A stretch of 44,995 nt of DNA from an uncultured Algibacter sp. (GCA_947502405.1 CANMZT010000021.1:1-44995); one strand, 5' to 3'; counted from the stretch's first letter, positions 7,597-16,899 are shown. Notes: generated from the letters alone by a model not told the origin. Program-made: numbers and translations.

Positions 7597-8970
7597 ATGA
7601 AAAAAATATTATGTTTAGCCATCGCAATATCTGCATTGGCATGTAAAGAAGAAGTAAAACCTGATTATGCTATAATTTCAGGAAAAATAACTAATAAGCT
7701 CCCTGGTGATGTTACTATAAATACTGATGATAGAGTTATAAGTGACATAGTTGCTATTTCTGATTATGGATCTTTTATAGATACACTAAGCACTAATTAT
7801 AATTCTTACATACTTTATGATGGCACAAACCCTGTTTTTCTTAAAATTGAACCCGGCTATAATTTAAATATAACTTATGATGCTAAAGATTTTGACAATA
7901 CTATAGCGATTACTGGTGTAGGATCTGAAATCAATAATTATATCGTAGCAAAGAATAAACAGAAAAAAGAACATAGAAAGGAAGCGCAGGACATATTTAT
8001 GTTAGATGAATCTGATTATATAGAAAGAAAGTTAGCTTTTAGAGAATCACAAGAACAATTATTGTTGAATACAAAGGGGTTACCTGAAGATTATATCGCA
8101 AAAGAAAAAAAAGAGCTTTACTTTGAGTATTTAGTTGCTTTAAGTACTTATGAAAGGGCGCACAGGTATTATACTAAAAATGAAGATTTTAAAATTTCAG
8201 AAAATTTCTTAAAAGAAGTTAATGAACTTGATTATAGTAATATCGAGGACTTTAACGCATCCCCAAGTTTCAAAAGTTTAACTACAAATTATTACAATAA
8301 AAAAGCTGAAGAATTAATGAAAAACGATTCTTTAGCCTTTGATATGGCTTTTTTAAAAACCGCAAGTGCTATAGAAAGTGAGACTATAAAAAATACACTG
8401 CTTTTTGATTTTGCAAATTATAATATAACTTATTCTAAAGATGTTGATGAATTCTACAACATGTTTAAAGCAAATTCAACTGACGATAAAAACAATGAAA
8501 TCATTGATAAAAAATACAACAAACTAATGGCGCTTACAGAAGGAAAACCTTCGCCTAAGTTTGTAGATTACGAAAATTACGCTGGTGGAACAACATCATT
8601 AGATGACTTAAAAGGTAAATATGTTTATGTAGATGTTTGGGCTACTTGGTGCGGACCCTGTAAGCGAGAAATACCTTACTTAAAAGAAGTTGAAGAAAAA
8701 TATCATGGAAAAAATATTGAGTTTGTAAGCATTTCAATAGATAAACTTACTGATTATCCGAAATGGAAAACCATGGTAGATGAAAAAGAACTTGGTGGAG
8801 TACAGTTATTTGCTGATAATGATTGGAATTCAGATTTTGTTAAAGAATACCAAATCCAAGGCATTCCAAGGTTTATACTAATTGATACAGAGGGGAATAT
8901 TGTAGATTCTAATGCACCAAGACCTTCTAGTGAGGCTTTAATAAAATTGTTTGATGAGAAAAAAATCTAG
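7597..8970 (+). CDS. TlpA-like thioredoxin-fold lipoprotein
   Basis: A 457-residue probable lipoprotein: signal MKKILCLAIAISALAC with Cys16 in the lipobox. The N-terminal region (about 25-110, YAIISGKITNKLPGD) resembles the DUF4369 module that often precedes TlpA domains in Bacteroidetes; residues 110-310 form an alpha-helical charged linker. The C-terminal thioredoxin domain (about 315-455) has ATWCGPCKR with redox cysteines C352 and C355 and a cis-proline motif in QGIPRFILID. Such proteins probably reduce or isomerise disulphides in envelope proteins. It is a single gene ending at a strong terminator. The fold and location are clear; the partner proteins are not. Confidence 0.87.
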   Translation: MKKILCLAIAISALACKEEVKPDYAIISGKITNKLPGDVTINTDDRVISDIVAISDYGSFIDTLSTNYNSYILYDGTNPVFLKIEPGYNLNITYDAKDFDNTIAITGVGSEINNYIVAKNKQKKEHRKEAQDIFMLDESDYIERKLAFRESQEQLLLNTKGLPEDYIAKEKKELYFEYLVALSTYERAHRYYTKNEDFKISENFLKEVNELDYSNIEDFNASPSFKSLTTNYYNKKAEELMKNDSLAFDMAFLKTASAIESETIKNTLLFDFANYNITYSKDVDEFYNMFKANSTDDKNNEIIDKKYNKLMALTEGKPSPKFVDYENYAGGTTSLDDLKGKYVYVDVWATWCGPCKREIPYLKEVEEKYHGKNIEFVSISIDKLTDYPKWKTMVDEKELGGVQLFADNDWNSDFVKEYQIQGIPRFILIDTEGNIVDSNAPRPSSEALIKLFDEKKI

Positions 8971-8993
8971 TCAATCTCATCCATTCATAAAAT

Positions 8994-9022
8994 AAAAAAA
9001 GCCGCTATTAGCGGCTTTTTTT
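8994..9022. terminator. Bidirectional intrinsic terminator
   Basis: A-run, then GCCGCT (9001-9006), loop ATT, AGCGGC (9010-9015), then a T-run. A and T tracts on both sides let it serve both the TlpA-like gene (plus) and nnr (minus), whose stop codon begins at 9021 within the tail of the structure. Confidence 0.85.
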
Positions 9023-10577
9023 ATTGCTCATTTTTTTCCTCTGGGTTTTGCTGTGGTGGCTGCTCAGGTTGTTTAAATAAATCTAAATAAGCTTCACCCA
9101 GATAATCAATAACATGACAAGCAATTAAACTTTGATAACCAAAGTCCTCAACAGCAATATCTGCTGATTTTCCATGTAAATACACTCCAAAAATAGCAGC
9201 AGTTAATGGATGATACTGTTGCGATATTAAACCAGTAATAATACCCGTTAATACATCACCACTACCCGCAGTTGATAGCCCTGGATTCCCTGTTGTATTT
9301 ATGTAAAGTTTATCATCAGATACAGTAATACTATTGGCGCCTTTAATAATTATAATTAGCTTGTATTTTTTAGAAAACGCTTTAACTTTTTTAAGTTTAT
9401 CAAAGTCATTTTTCCAAGCTCCAATTAAACGCTCTAATTCCTTCGGATGAGGTGTTAAAATAGTAGCTTCAGGCAATAATTTTAAGAGCCCTTTCTTTTT
9501 AGAAAGTATATTAATCCCGTCTGCATCAATAACCAACGGAGATTTATTAGTTTTCAAAAAAGTTTCAAAAGCACTGATTGTTTTAACGTCTGTTCCAACG
9601 CCTACCCCAAAACCTACAACATTTGGTTCTATTTCAAACTTAATATTGGTGATTTTTTCTTCATCAGCATCACTAATTACAATAGCTTCAGGAAAAGATG
9701 CTTGCAGCGGTATGTAGCCACATTTAGGAATATACACTGAAACCAAACCTGCTCCAGCAGATAAAGCTGCTCTACTAGCTAAAGTTACAGCTCCAATTTT
9801 ACCAAAACTTCCTCCTATTATCAAACTATGACCAAACTGACCTTTATGCGAAAATTTCTCTCTAGGAATATAATTAGGCAATATTTCATGCTTACCAATT
9901 AATTCAACATCCGTTTGAGTTGTATGAAAAAATTCGGGATCTAAACCAATATCTAAAATCTCCCATTGCACAGTATACTTAGCTGTTTCTGGTAAAAAGA
10001 AGACCAACTTAGGAGATGCAAAGCTTAAAGTAAAACCTGCCCAAACCACAGCATCTTCATCCACTACAGGCTGATCTGCAAATAATCCAGAAGGAATATC
10101 TATGGCTAATGTAAAAGCTTTAGTAGATCTAAAATGCATAAACAGTTTTTTTACCCATTCATCTACAGGCCTATTCAAACCAATACCAAAAACCGCATCA
10201 ACAATAATGTCTTCAGGATTAATTTCCGGAAAATCTTCCGCACAACTTAAAAGTATTGGCCACTTTTTTGTAACGTTTTTTATCCTATCGTAGTTAATTA
10301 AAAAATCTTTTGAACGCTTATCACTACAATTGATAACATAAGTATTAACATTATATCCGTGTGTTATTAAATGACGCGCCAAAACCAATCCATCTCCACC
10401 ATTATTACCAATGCCACAAAACACATGAATGGGCACTTGAGCACCTTGCATACGCATATGCATCCAATTAAAAATTTGTGTCCCTGCGCGTTCCATTAAA
10501 TCCGTTGATGAAATATTTTGCCTTTCAGCGGTAAGCTTATCTCCTGCGTATATTTGCTCTTTTGAAAATACCTTCAT
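9021..10577 (-). CDS. nnr: Bifunctional NAD(P)H-hydrate epimerase / ADP-dependent dehydratase
   Basis: Metabolite-repair enzyme that epimerises and dehydrates damaged NADHX/NADPHX back to NAD(P)H. The 518 residues contain an N-terminal YjeF_N epimerase domain (about 1-215; HVFCGIGNNGGDGLVLARHL, IVDAVFGIGLNRPV, AIDIPSGL) and a C-terminal ribokinase-like carbohydrate-kinase domain (about 230-505; HSLIIGGSFGKIGAVTLASR, TPHPKELERL, NTTGNPGLSTAGSGDVLTG). Both catalytic modules look complete. The C-terminus has a low-complexity PEQPPQQNPEEKNEQ tail. It is a single gene facing away from the threonine operon and ending in the terminator at 8994-9022. Confidence 0.93.
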   Translation of the reverse strand: MKVFSKEQIYAGDKLTAERQNISSTDLMERAGTQIFNWMHMRMQGAQVPIHVFCGIGNNGGDGLVLARHLITHGYNVNTYVINCSDKRSKDFLINYDRIKNVTKKWPILLSCAEDFPEINPEDIIVDAVFGIGLNRPVDEWVKKLFMHFRSTKAFTLAIDIPSGLFADQPVVDEDAVVWAGFTLSFASPKLVFFLPETAKYTVQWEILDIGLDPEFFHTTQTDVELIGKHEILPNYIPREKFSHKGQFGHSLIIGGSFGKIGAVTLASRAALSAGAGLVSVYIPKCGYIPLQASFPEAIVISDADEEKITNIKFEIEPNVVGFGVGVGTDVKTISAFETFLKTNKSPLVIDADGINILSKKKGLLKLLPEATILTPHPKELERLIGAWKNDFDKLKKVKAFSKKYKLIIIIKGANSITVSDDKLYINTTGNPGLSTAGSGDVLTGIITGLISQQYHPLTAAIFGVYLHGKSADIAVEDFGYQSLIACHVIDYLGEAYLDLFKQPEQPPQQNPEEKNEQ

Positions 10578-10700
10578 TAAAATACAATTATAGATTTTTC
10601 ATTTCTTAATACAATTAGTCGTTTTTTTTAAACGAATACTGTTTGCTAATAAGAATATTGTAAAAAGAATGTTTTAGTTTTTTTATTAGGCTAAAAGTAA

Positions 10701-10708
10701 TACTTTTG
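10701..10708 (+). promoter_or_regulatory. Candidate -7 box of the threonine operon
   Basis: TACTTTTG is a full match to TAnnTTTG. It would start transcription near 10713-10716, just before the leader-peptide ATG at 10729, and about 210 nt before thrA. The -33 element is weak. The remaining 10578-10690 of this gap is A/T-rich DNA in which I see no other feature. Confidence 0.5.
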
Positions 10709-10728
10709 ATGTGTATTATATAACAATA

Positions 10729-10836
10729 ATGAATCATTTCAGCCAAAATACATTAACTTTTGTTTCTTTTTTCTTAAAAGAAACCAATGCTATTTTTGCT
10801 ACAACTACAAATAACACAACCCTTTGGGGTTATTAG
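10729..10836 (+). CDS. thrL: Threonine-rich leader peptide of the thr operon
   Basis: A complete 35-codon frame, ATG to TAG, between the promoter and thrA. It contains eight threonines (T8, T10, T19, T25-T27, T30, T31), and its end reads ATTTNNTTLWGY. Such a cluster immediately upstream of threonine-synthesis genes is the hallmark of ribosome-mediated attenuation: low charged tRNA-Thr stalls the ribosome on the run. Codons T30-T31 form the 5' arm of a hairpin AACCC-TTTG-GGGTT (10818-10831), so a stalled ribosome would melt it. A second hairpin (GTTTCTTTT/AAAAGAAAC, 10762-10784) lies earlier in the frame. The symbol thrL is given by analogy with enterobacteria; the sequence is not homologous in any way I can see. 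Confidence 0.7.
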   Translation: MNHFSQNTLTFVSFFLKETNAIFATTTNNTTLWGY

Positions 10837-10861
10837 TTATATATATTCCGCAGGCTATTTT

Positions 10862-10887
10862 TGTAATTTTCAAAAAATTACATTTTT
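10862..10887 (+). terminator. Attenuator hairpin between the leader peptide and thrA
   Basis: TGTAATTTT (10862-10870), loop CAA, AAAATTACA (10874-10882), then TTTTT: a perfect 9-bp stem with a U-tract, 25 nt after the leader stop and 40 nt before thrA. The stem is A/U-rich, so intrinsic strength is moderate. A 10-bp direct repeat GCTATTTTTG occurs at 10789-10798 (in the leader) and 10854-10863 (overlapping the hairpin start), which may serve in alternative pairing; I could not derive a convincing antiterminator by eye. Confidence 0.6.
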
Positions 10888-10921
10888 CAAGTATTTTTTT
10901 AATCATACAAGGTATTAAAAC

Positions 10922-13366
10922 ATGAAAGTTTTAAAATTCGGAGGAACTTCAGTAGGTTCTTCAAAAAATATAAATAATGTCATCAACATTTTAGAGAACT
11001 ATGGAAAAAAAGACTCTATAGCATGTGTAGTTTCTGCAGTTGGTGGTATCACAGATAAATTATTATTAGCTGGAAAACAAGCTCAAAATAAAGACAGAAG
11101 TTTTACTGAAACATTTGAGTTTATTAAAGAAAAGCATTTTAGTATTATAAAAGAACTAAATCCTGATAACAACGATGCTATTTTAGAATATGCCGAAGAA
11201 AGGCATAAAAGTTTAAAGAATTTGCTAGAGGGTATTTTTTTAATCAATGAGTTATCACCAAAAACTTCTGATAAGTTAGTAAGTTACGGAGAAAGACTGT
11301 CATCTTTCATCATTGCCGGAACCATGAAAAACAGAGGTTTGTTGGCGGATAGAAAAAATTCACAAGAATTAGTAATTACCAACTCTAATTACACAAAAGC
11401 AGAGGTTGATTATGCAATTACCAATAAAAATATAAAAGACTATTTTTCCTCTGCTCCTCAAAACATTACTATTTTACCCGGTTTTGTAGCGAGTTCTAAA
11501 GCTGGTGAACAAACAACGTTAGGTCGTGGCGGTTCAGATTTTACTGCTGCAATAATTGCCGCTGCCTTAAATGTTGAGCAATTGGAAATATGGACTGATG
11601 TGAGTGGTATGTTTACAACTAATCCTAAATTAGTAAAACAAGCTTATCCTATTGATAAAATTTCATATCAGGAAGCTATGGAATTATCACATTTTGGTGC
11701 AAAAGTATTATATCCACCAACAGTACAACCTGTTTTAAGTTTAAACATTCCTATTCATATTAAAAACACATTAGAACCTGAAGCTATTGGTACTGTAATC
11801 TCTAATGAAAACATAAAATCTTCTAGCCCTGTAAAAGGCATTAGTAACATAAACAATATAGCTTTGTTAACTCTTGAAGGTAGCGGAATGGTAGGTATCC
11901 CTGGATTTTCGAAACGCTTATTTGAAACCTTATCACAAGAAAAGATAAATGTAATTATGATTACTCAAGCATCTTCTGAACATTCCATTTGTTTAGGAAT
12001 TGAAGATAAAGAGTCTGAGATTGCAAAACATGCTATTGATTCTACTTTTGAAAATGAAATTGCTTTAGGGAAAATTGAGCCCATAACAGTTGAAAATAGC
12101 TTATCTATTATTGCTTTAGTTGGCGATAACATGAAAAATCATCAAGGGATTAGTGGTAAAATGTTTAGTTGTTTAGGAAGAAATAACATTAATATTAGAG
12201 CCATTGCTCAAGGTGCATCAGAGAAAAACATTACAGCTGTAATTGATGAGAAAGATGTGAAAAAAGCACTAAATACGCTTCACGAACAGTTTTTTGAATC
12301 TAAAACTAAACAGTTAAATGTATTTATAACAGGTGTTGGAAATGTTGGGGAACGCTTAGTTGAACAAATAAAACAACAAAAAAAGTATTTAAAAGAAAAC
12401 CTAAAAATCAACCTTAGAGTTGCTGGATTATCAAATTCAAGAACTATGGTTTTTGATGAAACAGGTTTAAGTTTAAAGGATTGGAAAGAAGAGTTGTCCA
12501 ATGGGGAAAAAGCTTCCCTACAAGGATTCTTTGAAAAAGCCAAAGCATTAAATTTGAGAAATAGCATTTTTGTTGATGTAACTGCTAATGCCAATGTAGC
12601 TAACTTATATCCTCAATATTTAAGAGAAAGTATTGCTATTGTTGCTTGTAATAAAATAGCATGCTCAAGCGATTATAATAATTATAAAGAATTAAAACGA
12701 TTGTCATTAAAATACAATGCACCATATTTATTTGAAACTAATGTTGGCGCAGGATTACCGGTAATTGACACATTGAATAACCTAATTGCTTCTGGAGATA
12801 AAGTAAACTCGATACAAGCAGTTTTATCTGGAAGTTTAAATTTTGTTTTTAATAATTTTAATGATTCTACAAAGTTTCATGATATTGTAAAACAAGCCGG
12901 AGTTGAAGGGTATACTGAGCCCGATCCAAGAATTGATTTAAGTGGTGTGGATGTAGCTCGTAAAATATTAATCCTTGCAAGGGAAAGTGGGGTTGAAATG
13001 AATTTAGAAGATATTGAAAACACATCATTCCTTTCTGAAGCTGGATTAAAAAGTGATACTGTTGATGATTTTTATAAAACTTTAATTGCAGACGAGACCC
13101 ATTATCAAAGCTTATATGCTTCCGCGAAAGCGAACAACTGCCAATTAAAATATGTGGCTAAATTTGATGATGGAAAAGCAAGTGTTGGTTTACAAGAAAT
13201 TCCTGAAGGTCATCCATTTTATAATTTAGAAGGTAGTGATAATATTGTTATGTTTTATACGGAGCGTTACCCTAAGCAACCTATGATAATTAAGGGTGCT
13301 GGTGCTGGAGCAGATGTTACAGCTTCAGGTCTATTTGCAGATATCATTAGGCTAGCAAACGATTAA
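10922..13366 (+). CDS. thrA: Bifunctional aspartate kinase / homoserine dehydrogenase I
   Basis: Catalyses the first and third steps from aspartate to threonine: phosphorylation of aspartate and NAD(P)H-dependent reduction of aspartate semialdehyde to homoserine. The 814 residues match the usual length. The kinase part (1-~300) has KFGGTSVGS at 5-13, LGRGGSDFTAAI and WTDVSGMFTTNP. Two ACT-type regulatory segments follow (about 315-450; LLTLEGSGMVGIPG, IIALVGDNM), the usual site of threonine feedback. The dehydrogenase part starts with a Rossmann motif G471-x-G473-xx-G476 and includes NKIACSSDY, GAGLPVIDTL and EPDPRIDLSG. First gene of thrA-thrB-thrC, behind the leader peptide and attenuator. 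The GC-rich motif GCTTCCGCGAAAGCGAA sits inside it at 13118-13134, coding for SAKA. Confidence 0.96.
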   Translation: MKVLKFGGTSVGSSKNINNVINILENYGKKDSIACVVSAVGGITDKLLLAGKQAQNKDRSFTETFEFIKEKHFSIIKELNPDNNDAILEYAEERHKSLKNLLEGIFLINELSPKTSDKLVSYGERLSSFIIAGTMKNRGLLADRKNSQELVITNSNYTKAEVDYAITNKNIKDYFSSAPQNITILPGFVASSKAGEQTTLGRGGSDFTAAIIAAALNVEQLEIWTDVSGMFTTNPKLVKQAYPIDKISYQEAMELSHFGAKVLYPPTVQPVLSLNIPIHIKNTLEPEAIGTVISNENIKSSSPVKGISNINNIALLTLEGSGMVGIPGFSKRLFETLSQEKINVIMITQASSEHSICLGIEDKESEIAKHAIDSTFENEIALGKIEPITVENSLSIIALVGDNMKNHQGISGKMFSCLGRNNINIRAIAQGASEKNITAVIDEKDVKKALNTLHEQFFESKTKQLNVFITGVGNVGERLVEQIKQQKKYLKENLKINLRVAGLSNSRTMVFDETGLSLKDWKEELSNGEKASLQGFFEKAKALNLRNSIFVDVTANANVANLYPQYLRESIAIVACNKIACSSDYNNYKELKRLSLKYNAPYLFETNVGAGLPVIDTLNNLIASGDKVNSIQAVLSGSLNFVFNNFNDSTKFHDIVKQAGVEGYTEPDPRIDLSGVDVARKILILARESGVEMNLEDIENTSFLSEAGLKSDTVDDFYKTLIADETHYQSLYASAKANNCQLKYVAKFDDGKASVGLQEIPEGHPFYNLEGSDNIVMFYTERYPKQPMIIKGAGAGADVTASGLFADIIRLAND

Positions 13367-13436
13367 TATTATGGAATTACACAAAGAAAGTGATATTTCA
13401 TGCTCCAGTGCCGCAGAAAGTTATTTAATAGAAAAA

Positions 13437-14360
13437 ATGAACGAAATAAAGATATTTACTCCTGCAACCGTAGCCAATGTATCTTGTGGTTTTGATGTTC
13501 TAGGTTTTTGCTTAGATAGTGTTGGTGATGAGATGGTTGTTAGAAAAGTTGAGAAAAAAGGTATAGCTATAACGCGTATTGAAGGTTTTAATTTGCCTTA
13601 TGAAGCAGAAATGAATGTTGCAGGTGTTTCAGCATTGGCCATGTACAAAACATTAAATGTAGATTTTGGTTTTGAGATAGAAATCTATAAAAATATAAAA
13701 CCAGGAAGTGGTATTGGTAGTAGTGCTGCTAGTGCCGTAGGTAGTGTTTTTGGCATGAATGAGCTTTTAGGAAGACCATTCAACAAAACACAGTTAACAA
13801 AATTTGCAATTAAAGGTGAAGCTTTAGCAAGTAAATGTGAACATGCTGATAATCTGGCTCCTGCTCTTTTTGGAGGTTTTACATTAGTAAAAAGTGTTTC
13901 GCCTTTAAAAATCTTGGAAATCCCATCACCAAATGATTTATACGCTACTATTATTCATCCGCAAATAGAAATTAAAACCTCAGAATCTAGAGCTGTACTT
14001 CCAAAAGAAGTTGCTTTAAGTGATGCTGTAGAGCAATGGGCAAATCTTGGTGGTCTAGTGCACGCATTACATACTAGCGATTATAATCTAATCAGTGAAT
14101 CATTAAAAGATGTTATTGTAGAGCCGCAAAGAAGCCAATTAATTCCGCATTTTAATGAGGTTAAAGAAGCTGTTTTAAATGCCGGTGCGCTTGGTGCTGG
14201 AATTTCAGGTTCTGGCCCTTCAATTTTTTCATTAAGCAAAGGATTGGATACGGCCAATAAAGTAAAAGAGGCTATGCAAAGTGTATACTCAAATACAGGA
14301 ATTGAATTTGATATTCATGTTTCAAAAATTAATACTCAAGGTGTAAAAATTATAGATTAA
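13437..14360 (+). CDS. thrB: Homoserine kinase
   Basis: GHMP-family kinase that phosphorylates homoserine, the fourth step of threonine synthesis. From the ATG at 13437 the protein is 307 residues, starts NEIKIFTPATVANVSCGFDVLG in line with the family, and carries the ATP-binding GHMP motif PGSGIGSSAASA at about 89-100, plus GAGISGSGPS near the C-terminus. The frame is open upstream to an ATG at 13371, only 4 bp after thrA, which would add 22 residues (MELHKESDISCSSAAES..) with no place in the fold. I prefer 13437 for length and family agreement, but the upstream start would couple translation to thrA and cannot be dismissed. thrC follows 2 bp after the stop. Confidence 0.92.
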   Translation: MNEIKIFTPATVANVSCGFDVLGFCLDSVGDEMVVRKVEKKGIAITRIEGFNLPYEAEMNVAGVSALAMYKTLNVDFGFEIEIYKNIKPGSGIGSSAASAVGSVFGMNELLGRPFNKTQLTKFAIKGEALASKCEHADNLAPALFGGFTLVKSVSPLKILEIPSPNDLYATIIHPQIEIKTSESRAVLPKEVALSDAVEQWANLGGLVHALHTSDYNLISESLKDVIVEPQRSQLIPHFNEVKEAVLNAGALGAGISGSGPSIFSLSKGLDTANKVKEAMQSVYSNTGIEFDIHVSKINTQGVKIID

Positions 14361-14362
14361 AA

Positions 14363-15655
14363 ATGAATTACTATTCACTAAACCATAAAGCACCAAACAC
14401 ATCATTTAAAGATGCTGTTATTAAAGGATTAGCACCAGATAAAGGGTTGTACTTTCCAGAAAGCATTACCCCACTACCAAAAACTTTTTGGGATAATTTT
14501 GACAATCTATCCCATTCTGAAATTGCTTTTGAAGCCATAAAACAATTTGTCTCTCCTGAAATTCCTGAAACTACTTTAAAAACTATTGTTGAAGAAACAT
14601 TATCTTTTGATTTTCCTGTAGTAAAACTAAATGAAAACATTTCTACTTTGGAATTATTTCACGGCCCAACTATGGCTTTTAAAGATGTTGGTGCACGTTT
14701 TATGGCGCGTTGTTTGGGGTATTTCAACAAAGACAACATTAACGAAGTTACTGTTTTAGTAGCTACTTCTGGCGATACAGGAGGCGCTGTAGCTAATGGT
14801 TTTTTAGGTGTTAAAGGTGTTAATGTGGTTATACTCTACCCTAGCGGAAAAGTAAGTGATATTCAAGAAAAACAATTAACAACTCTAGGGCAAAACATTA
14901 AAGCACTTGAGGTTAACGGCACTTTTGATGATTGTCAAGCTATGGTTAAAACCGCTTTTCTAGATGAGAGTTTAACCAATAAAATGCAATTAACATCAGC
15001 AAACTCAATTAATGTAGCACGCTGGTTACCACAATTGTTTTATTTTATGTTTGCTTACAAACAATTACACAAGCAACATAAAAACATTGTGTTTTCTGTT
15101 CCTAGCGGTAATTTTGGAAATATTTGTGCAGGTATGATGGCGCAACAATTAGGCTTACCTATAAAACATTTTGTGGCTTCAAATAATGCTAATAATGTTG
15201 TAACACGTTACTTAATTTCGCAGTTATACGAACCAAAACCTTCTGTACAAACCATTTCTAATGCCATGGATGTTGGTGCGCCAAGTAATTTTATACGTAT
15301 TCAAGAAATTTATAAAAACAAATTCGACACTTTAAAAAATAACCTATCATCGTATAGTTTCTCTGATGATGAAACACGAGAAGCAATGTCTGAAATTTTC
15401 AATAACTATAATTATGTTGCAGACCCACATGGAGCAGTTGGCTATTTAGGATGTAAGTCTTATTTAAAAGAAAATCCAGATGCTCATTGTGTGTTTTTAG
15501 AAACAGCGCATCCTACAAAATTCTTGGATGTTGTTGAGGAAGTTATTAAAGAGGAACAGCATTTACCTGAGCAAATTCAATCGGTAATGGGTAAAGACAA
15601 AGAAGCTATTAGTATTTCTACCTATGAGGATTTAAAAAGCTTTTTGTTATCATAA
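14363..15655 (+). CDS. thrC: Threonine synthase
   Basis: PLP-dependent enzyme converting O-phosphohomoserine to threonine, the last step of the operon's pathway. It has 430 residues, the usual size for the THR4/ThrC class, with the N-terminal signature YYSLNHKAPNTSFKDAVIKGLAPDKGLYFPE shortened here to its key parts. K107 in TMAFKDVGAR is the Schiff-base lysine; VATSGDTGGAVANGF is the phosphate-binding loop and SANSINVARWLPQ is typical of the substrate pocket. The gene begins 2 bp after thrB. No strong terminator hairpin is visible in the 115 bp before the next gene. Confidence 0.95.
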   Translation: MNYYSLNHKAPNTSFKDAVIKGLAPDKGLYFPESITPLPKTFWDNFDNLSHSEIAFEAIKQFVSPEIPETTLKTIVEETLSFDFPVVKLNENISTLELFHGPTMAFKDVGARFMARCLGYFNKDNINEVTVLVATSGDTGGAVANGFLGVKGVNVVILYPSGKVSDIQEKQLTTLGQNIKALEVNGTFDDCQAMVKTAFLDESLTNKMQLTSANSINVARWLPQLFYFMFAYKQLHKQHKNIVFSVPSGNFGNICAGMMAQQLGLPIKHFVASNNANNVVTRYLISQLYEPKPSVQTISNAMDVGAPSNFIRIQEIYKNKFDTLKNNLSSYSFSDDETREAMSEIFNNYNYVADPHGAVGYLGCKSYLKENPDAHCVFLETAHPTKFLDVVEEVIKEEQHLPEQIQSVMGKDKEAISISTYEDLKSFLLS

Positions 15656-15770
15656 TAATAATTCCTTGGTAACAATTTTTTTTCTAATAATATGCAAAAT
15701 ACAATTAACAGGATAGCTCATGATGGTTTAACGCATATTATTTCGGAAATTGCACTTATAAAAAATAGCA

Positions 15771-16781
15771 ATGATAAAAATTACTCTCAAAACCTTAGCC
15801 CTATCCATTTTTTCATTAGTTAATCTTCAATTGTTTTCACAAAACTCAACTTGCGATGGTGTTTTTGAAGAACAAGATGGGTTACTAACCATTGAAATGG
15901 AATCTGGTATTTTACCAGCTGATTCCAATTGGAAAACCGGAAGTGAAGCAGATCCAAACTTATCAGGCTCCACTATTAATTATATTTATTGGGATGTAGA
16001 TGATGAGGATCAGATTTTCAATGCATTAGCTGGTGCAGAAATAACATACAATATAAAAATTAATAACCCTGGCACCTACAGATTCGCATGGCGAGGTCGC
16101 ATTGGTAAAGGTGATTCTGGCGGTGAACATAACGATGCATGGTTAAAAATTGTAGCTGATGATTTTTACGCTACAAAACAAAGTAGTGCTACTTCTACTG
16201 AAGCGGTAGAACCAAGACCTAATTGTAACAATAATACAAATAGAAATTGTCCTGTAGGGTCTAGCCTTAGTGGTTTTTTTAAGGCTTTTATGAATAGACA
16301 CCCTGTAAACCTGCCTGTTGATGAGCGCTGGGGATTTGTAACCAATACAAATGATGGAAATTCGTTTAGATTTATGTGGGCAACCTTTAATGCTCCTGGT
16401 AACTATTCTGTAATTGTAGATGCAAGATCTAGCTACTTTTTTATGGATAAAATGGTATTACGTAGAACAGATGTTAGTAATTCTACAGCATTCGATTTAA
16501 CTAATAGCGAATCATCTTGTACTACGTTATCTGTTGATAAATTTAATAAACTTAGTAGTATTAAAGTATACCCTAATCCAACTACAGGTCAAGTTCAGAT
16601 AGATAATTTATTACCTAACGGAACACTGTTTTTAAAGAATATTCATGGTATTACAGTTCGAGAGATACAATATTCAAGAGCTAAAAAAACTATTGATATT
16701 TCAACTTTAAACAGCGGTGTTTATTTTATTTCAAATTCTGATAATTCAAATTCTTTCGTAAAAAAAATAGTTAAAATTTAA
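15771..16781 (+). CDS. T9SS-secreted protein with a carbohydrate-binding-like domain
   Basis: A 336-residue secreted protein. Residues 1-24 are a signal peptide (IKITLKTLALSIFSLVNLQLFSQ). The middle (about 30-230) looks like a beta-sandwich of the galactose-binding/CBM type: LLTIEMESG, INNPGTYRFAWRGRIG, FNAPGNYSVIVDARS, FFMDKMVLRR. The last 75 residues are a type A T9SS C-terminal sorting domain: KVYPNPTTGQVQIDN, IHGITVREI, STLNSGVYFI and final KKIVKI. It is therefore exported by the Sec and then the gliding/T9SS machinery and anchored to or released from the cell surface. No enzyme motif is visible, so a binding role for polysaccharide is an inference. Single gene after thrC. Confidence 0.82.
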   Translation: MIKITLKTLALSIFSLVNLQLFSQNSTCDGVFEEQDGLLTIEMESGILPADSNWKTGSEADPNLSGSTINYIYWDVDDEDQIFNALAGAEITYNIKINNPGTYRFAWRGRIGKGDSGGEHNDAWLKIVADDFYATKQSSATSTEAVEPRPNCNNNTNRNCPVGSSLSGFFKAFMNRHPVNLPVDERWGFVTNTNDGNSFRFMWATFNAPGNYSVIVDARSSYFFMDKMVLRRTDVSNSTAFDLTNSESSCTTLSVDKFNKLSSIKVYPNPTTGQVQIDNLLPNGTLFLKNIHGITVREIQYSRAKKTIDISTLNSGVYFISNSDNSNSFVKKIVKI

Positions 16782-16880
16782 ATTGTTAATTAGGCTCAAT
16801 TATAAAATAGTCTCTAGCTAATTAAAACTTATTTTTTAAATCTTAAAAATCTTTAACTAAAAGTTAATACTAATTTTCTA

Positions 16881-16888
16881 TACATTTG
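16881..16888 (+). promoter_or_regulatory. Candidate -7 box upstream of the 50-aa membrane protein and gcvT
   Basis: TACATTTG matches TAnnTTTG and lies 11 bp before the ATG at 16900, giving a transcript that would carry both the miniprotein and gcvT. The -33 element is not clear. Confidence 0.4.
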
Positions 16889-16899
16889 TTTTTCATAAC

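Noticed and set aside
15692-15823. 43-codon frame starting at ATG 15692
   Set aside because: It runs into the signal-peptide region of the following gene in another frame and has no family or promoter support.
16782-16899. Glycine riboswitch upstream of gcvT
   Set aside because: No conserved glycine-aptamer sequence is visible; the region is A/T-rich and holds a promoter for a small frame.
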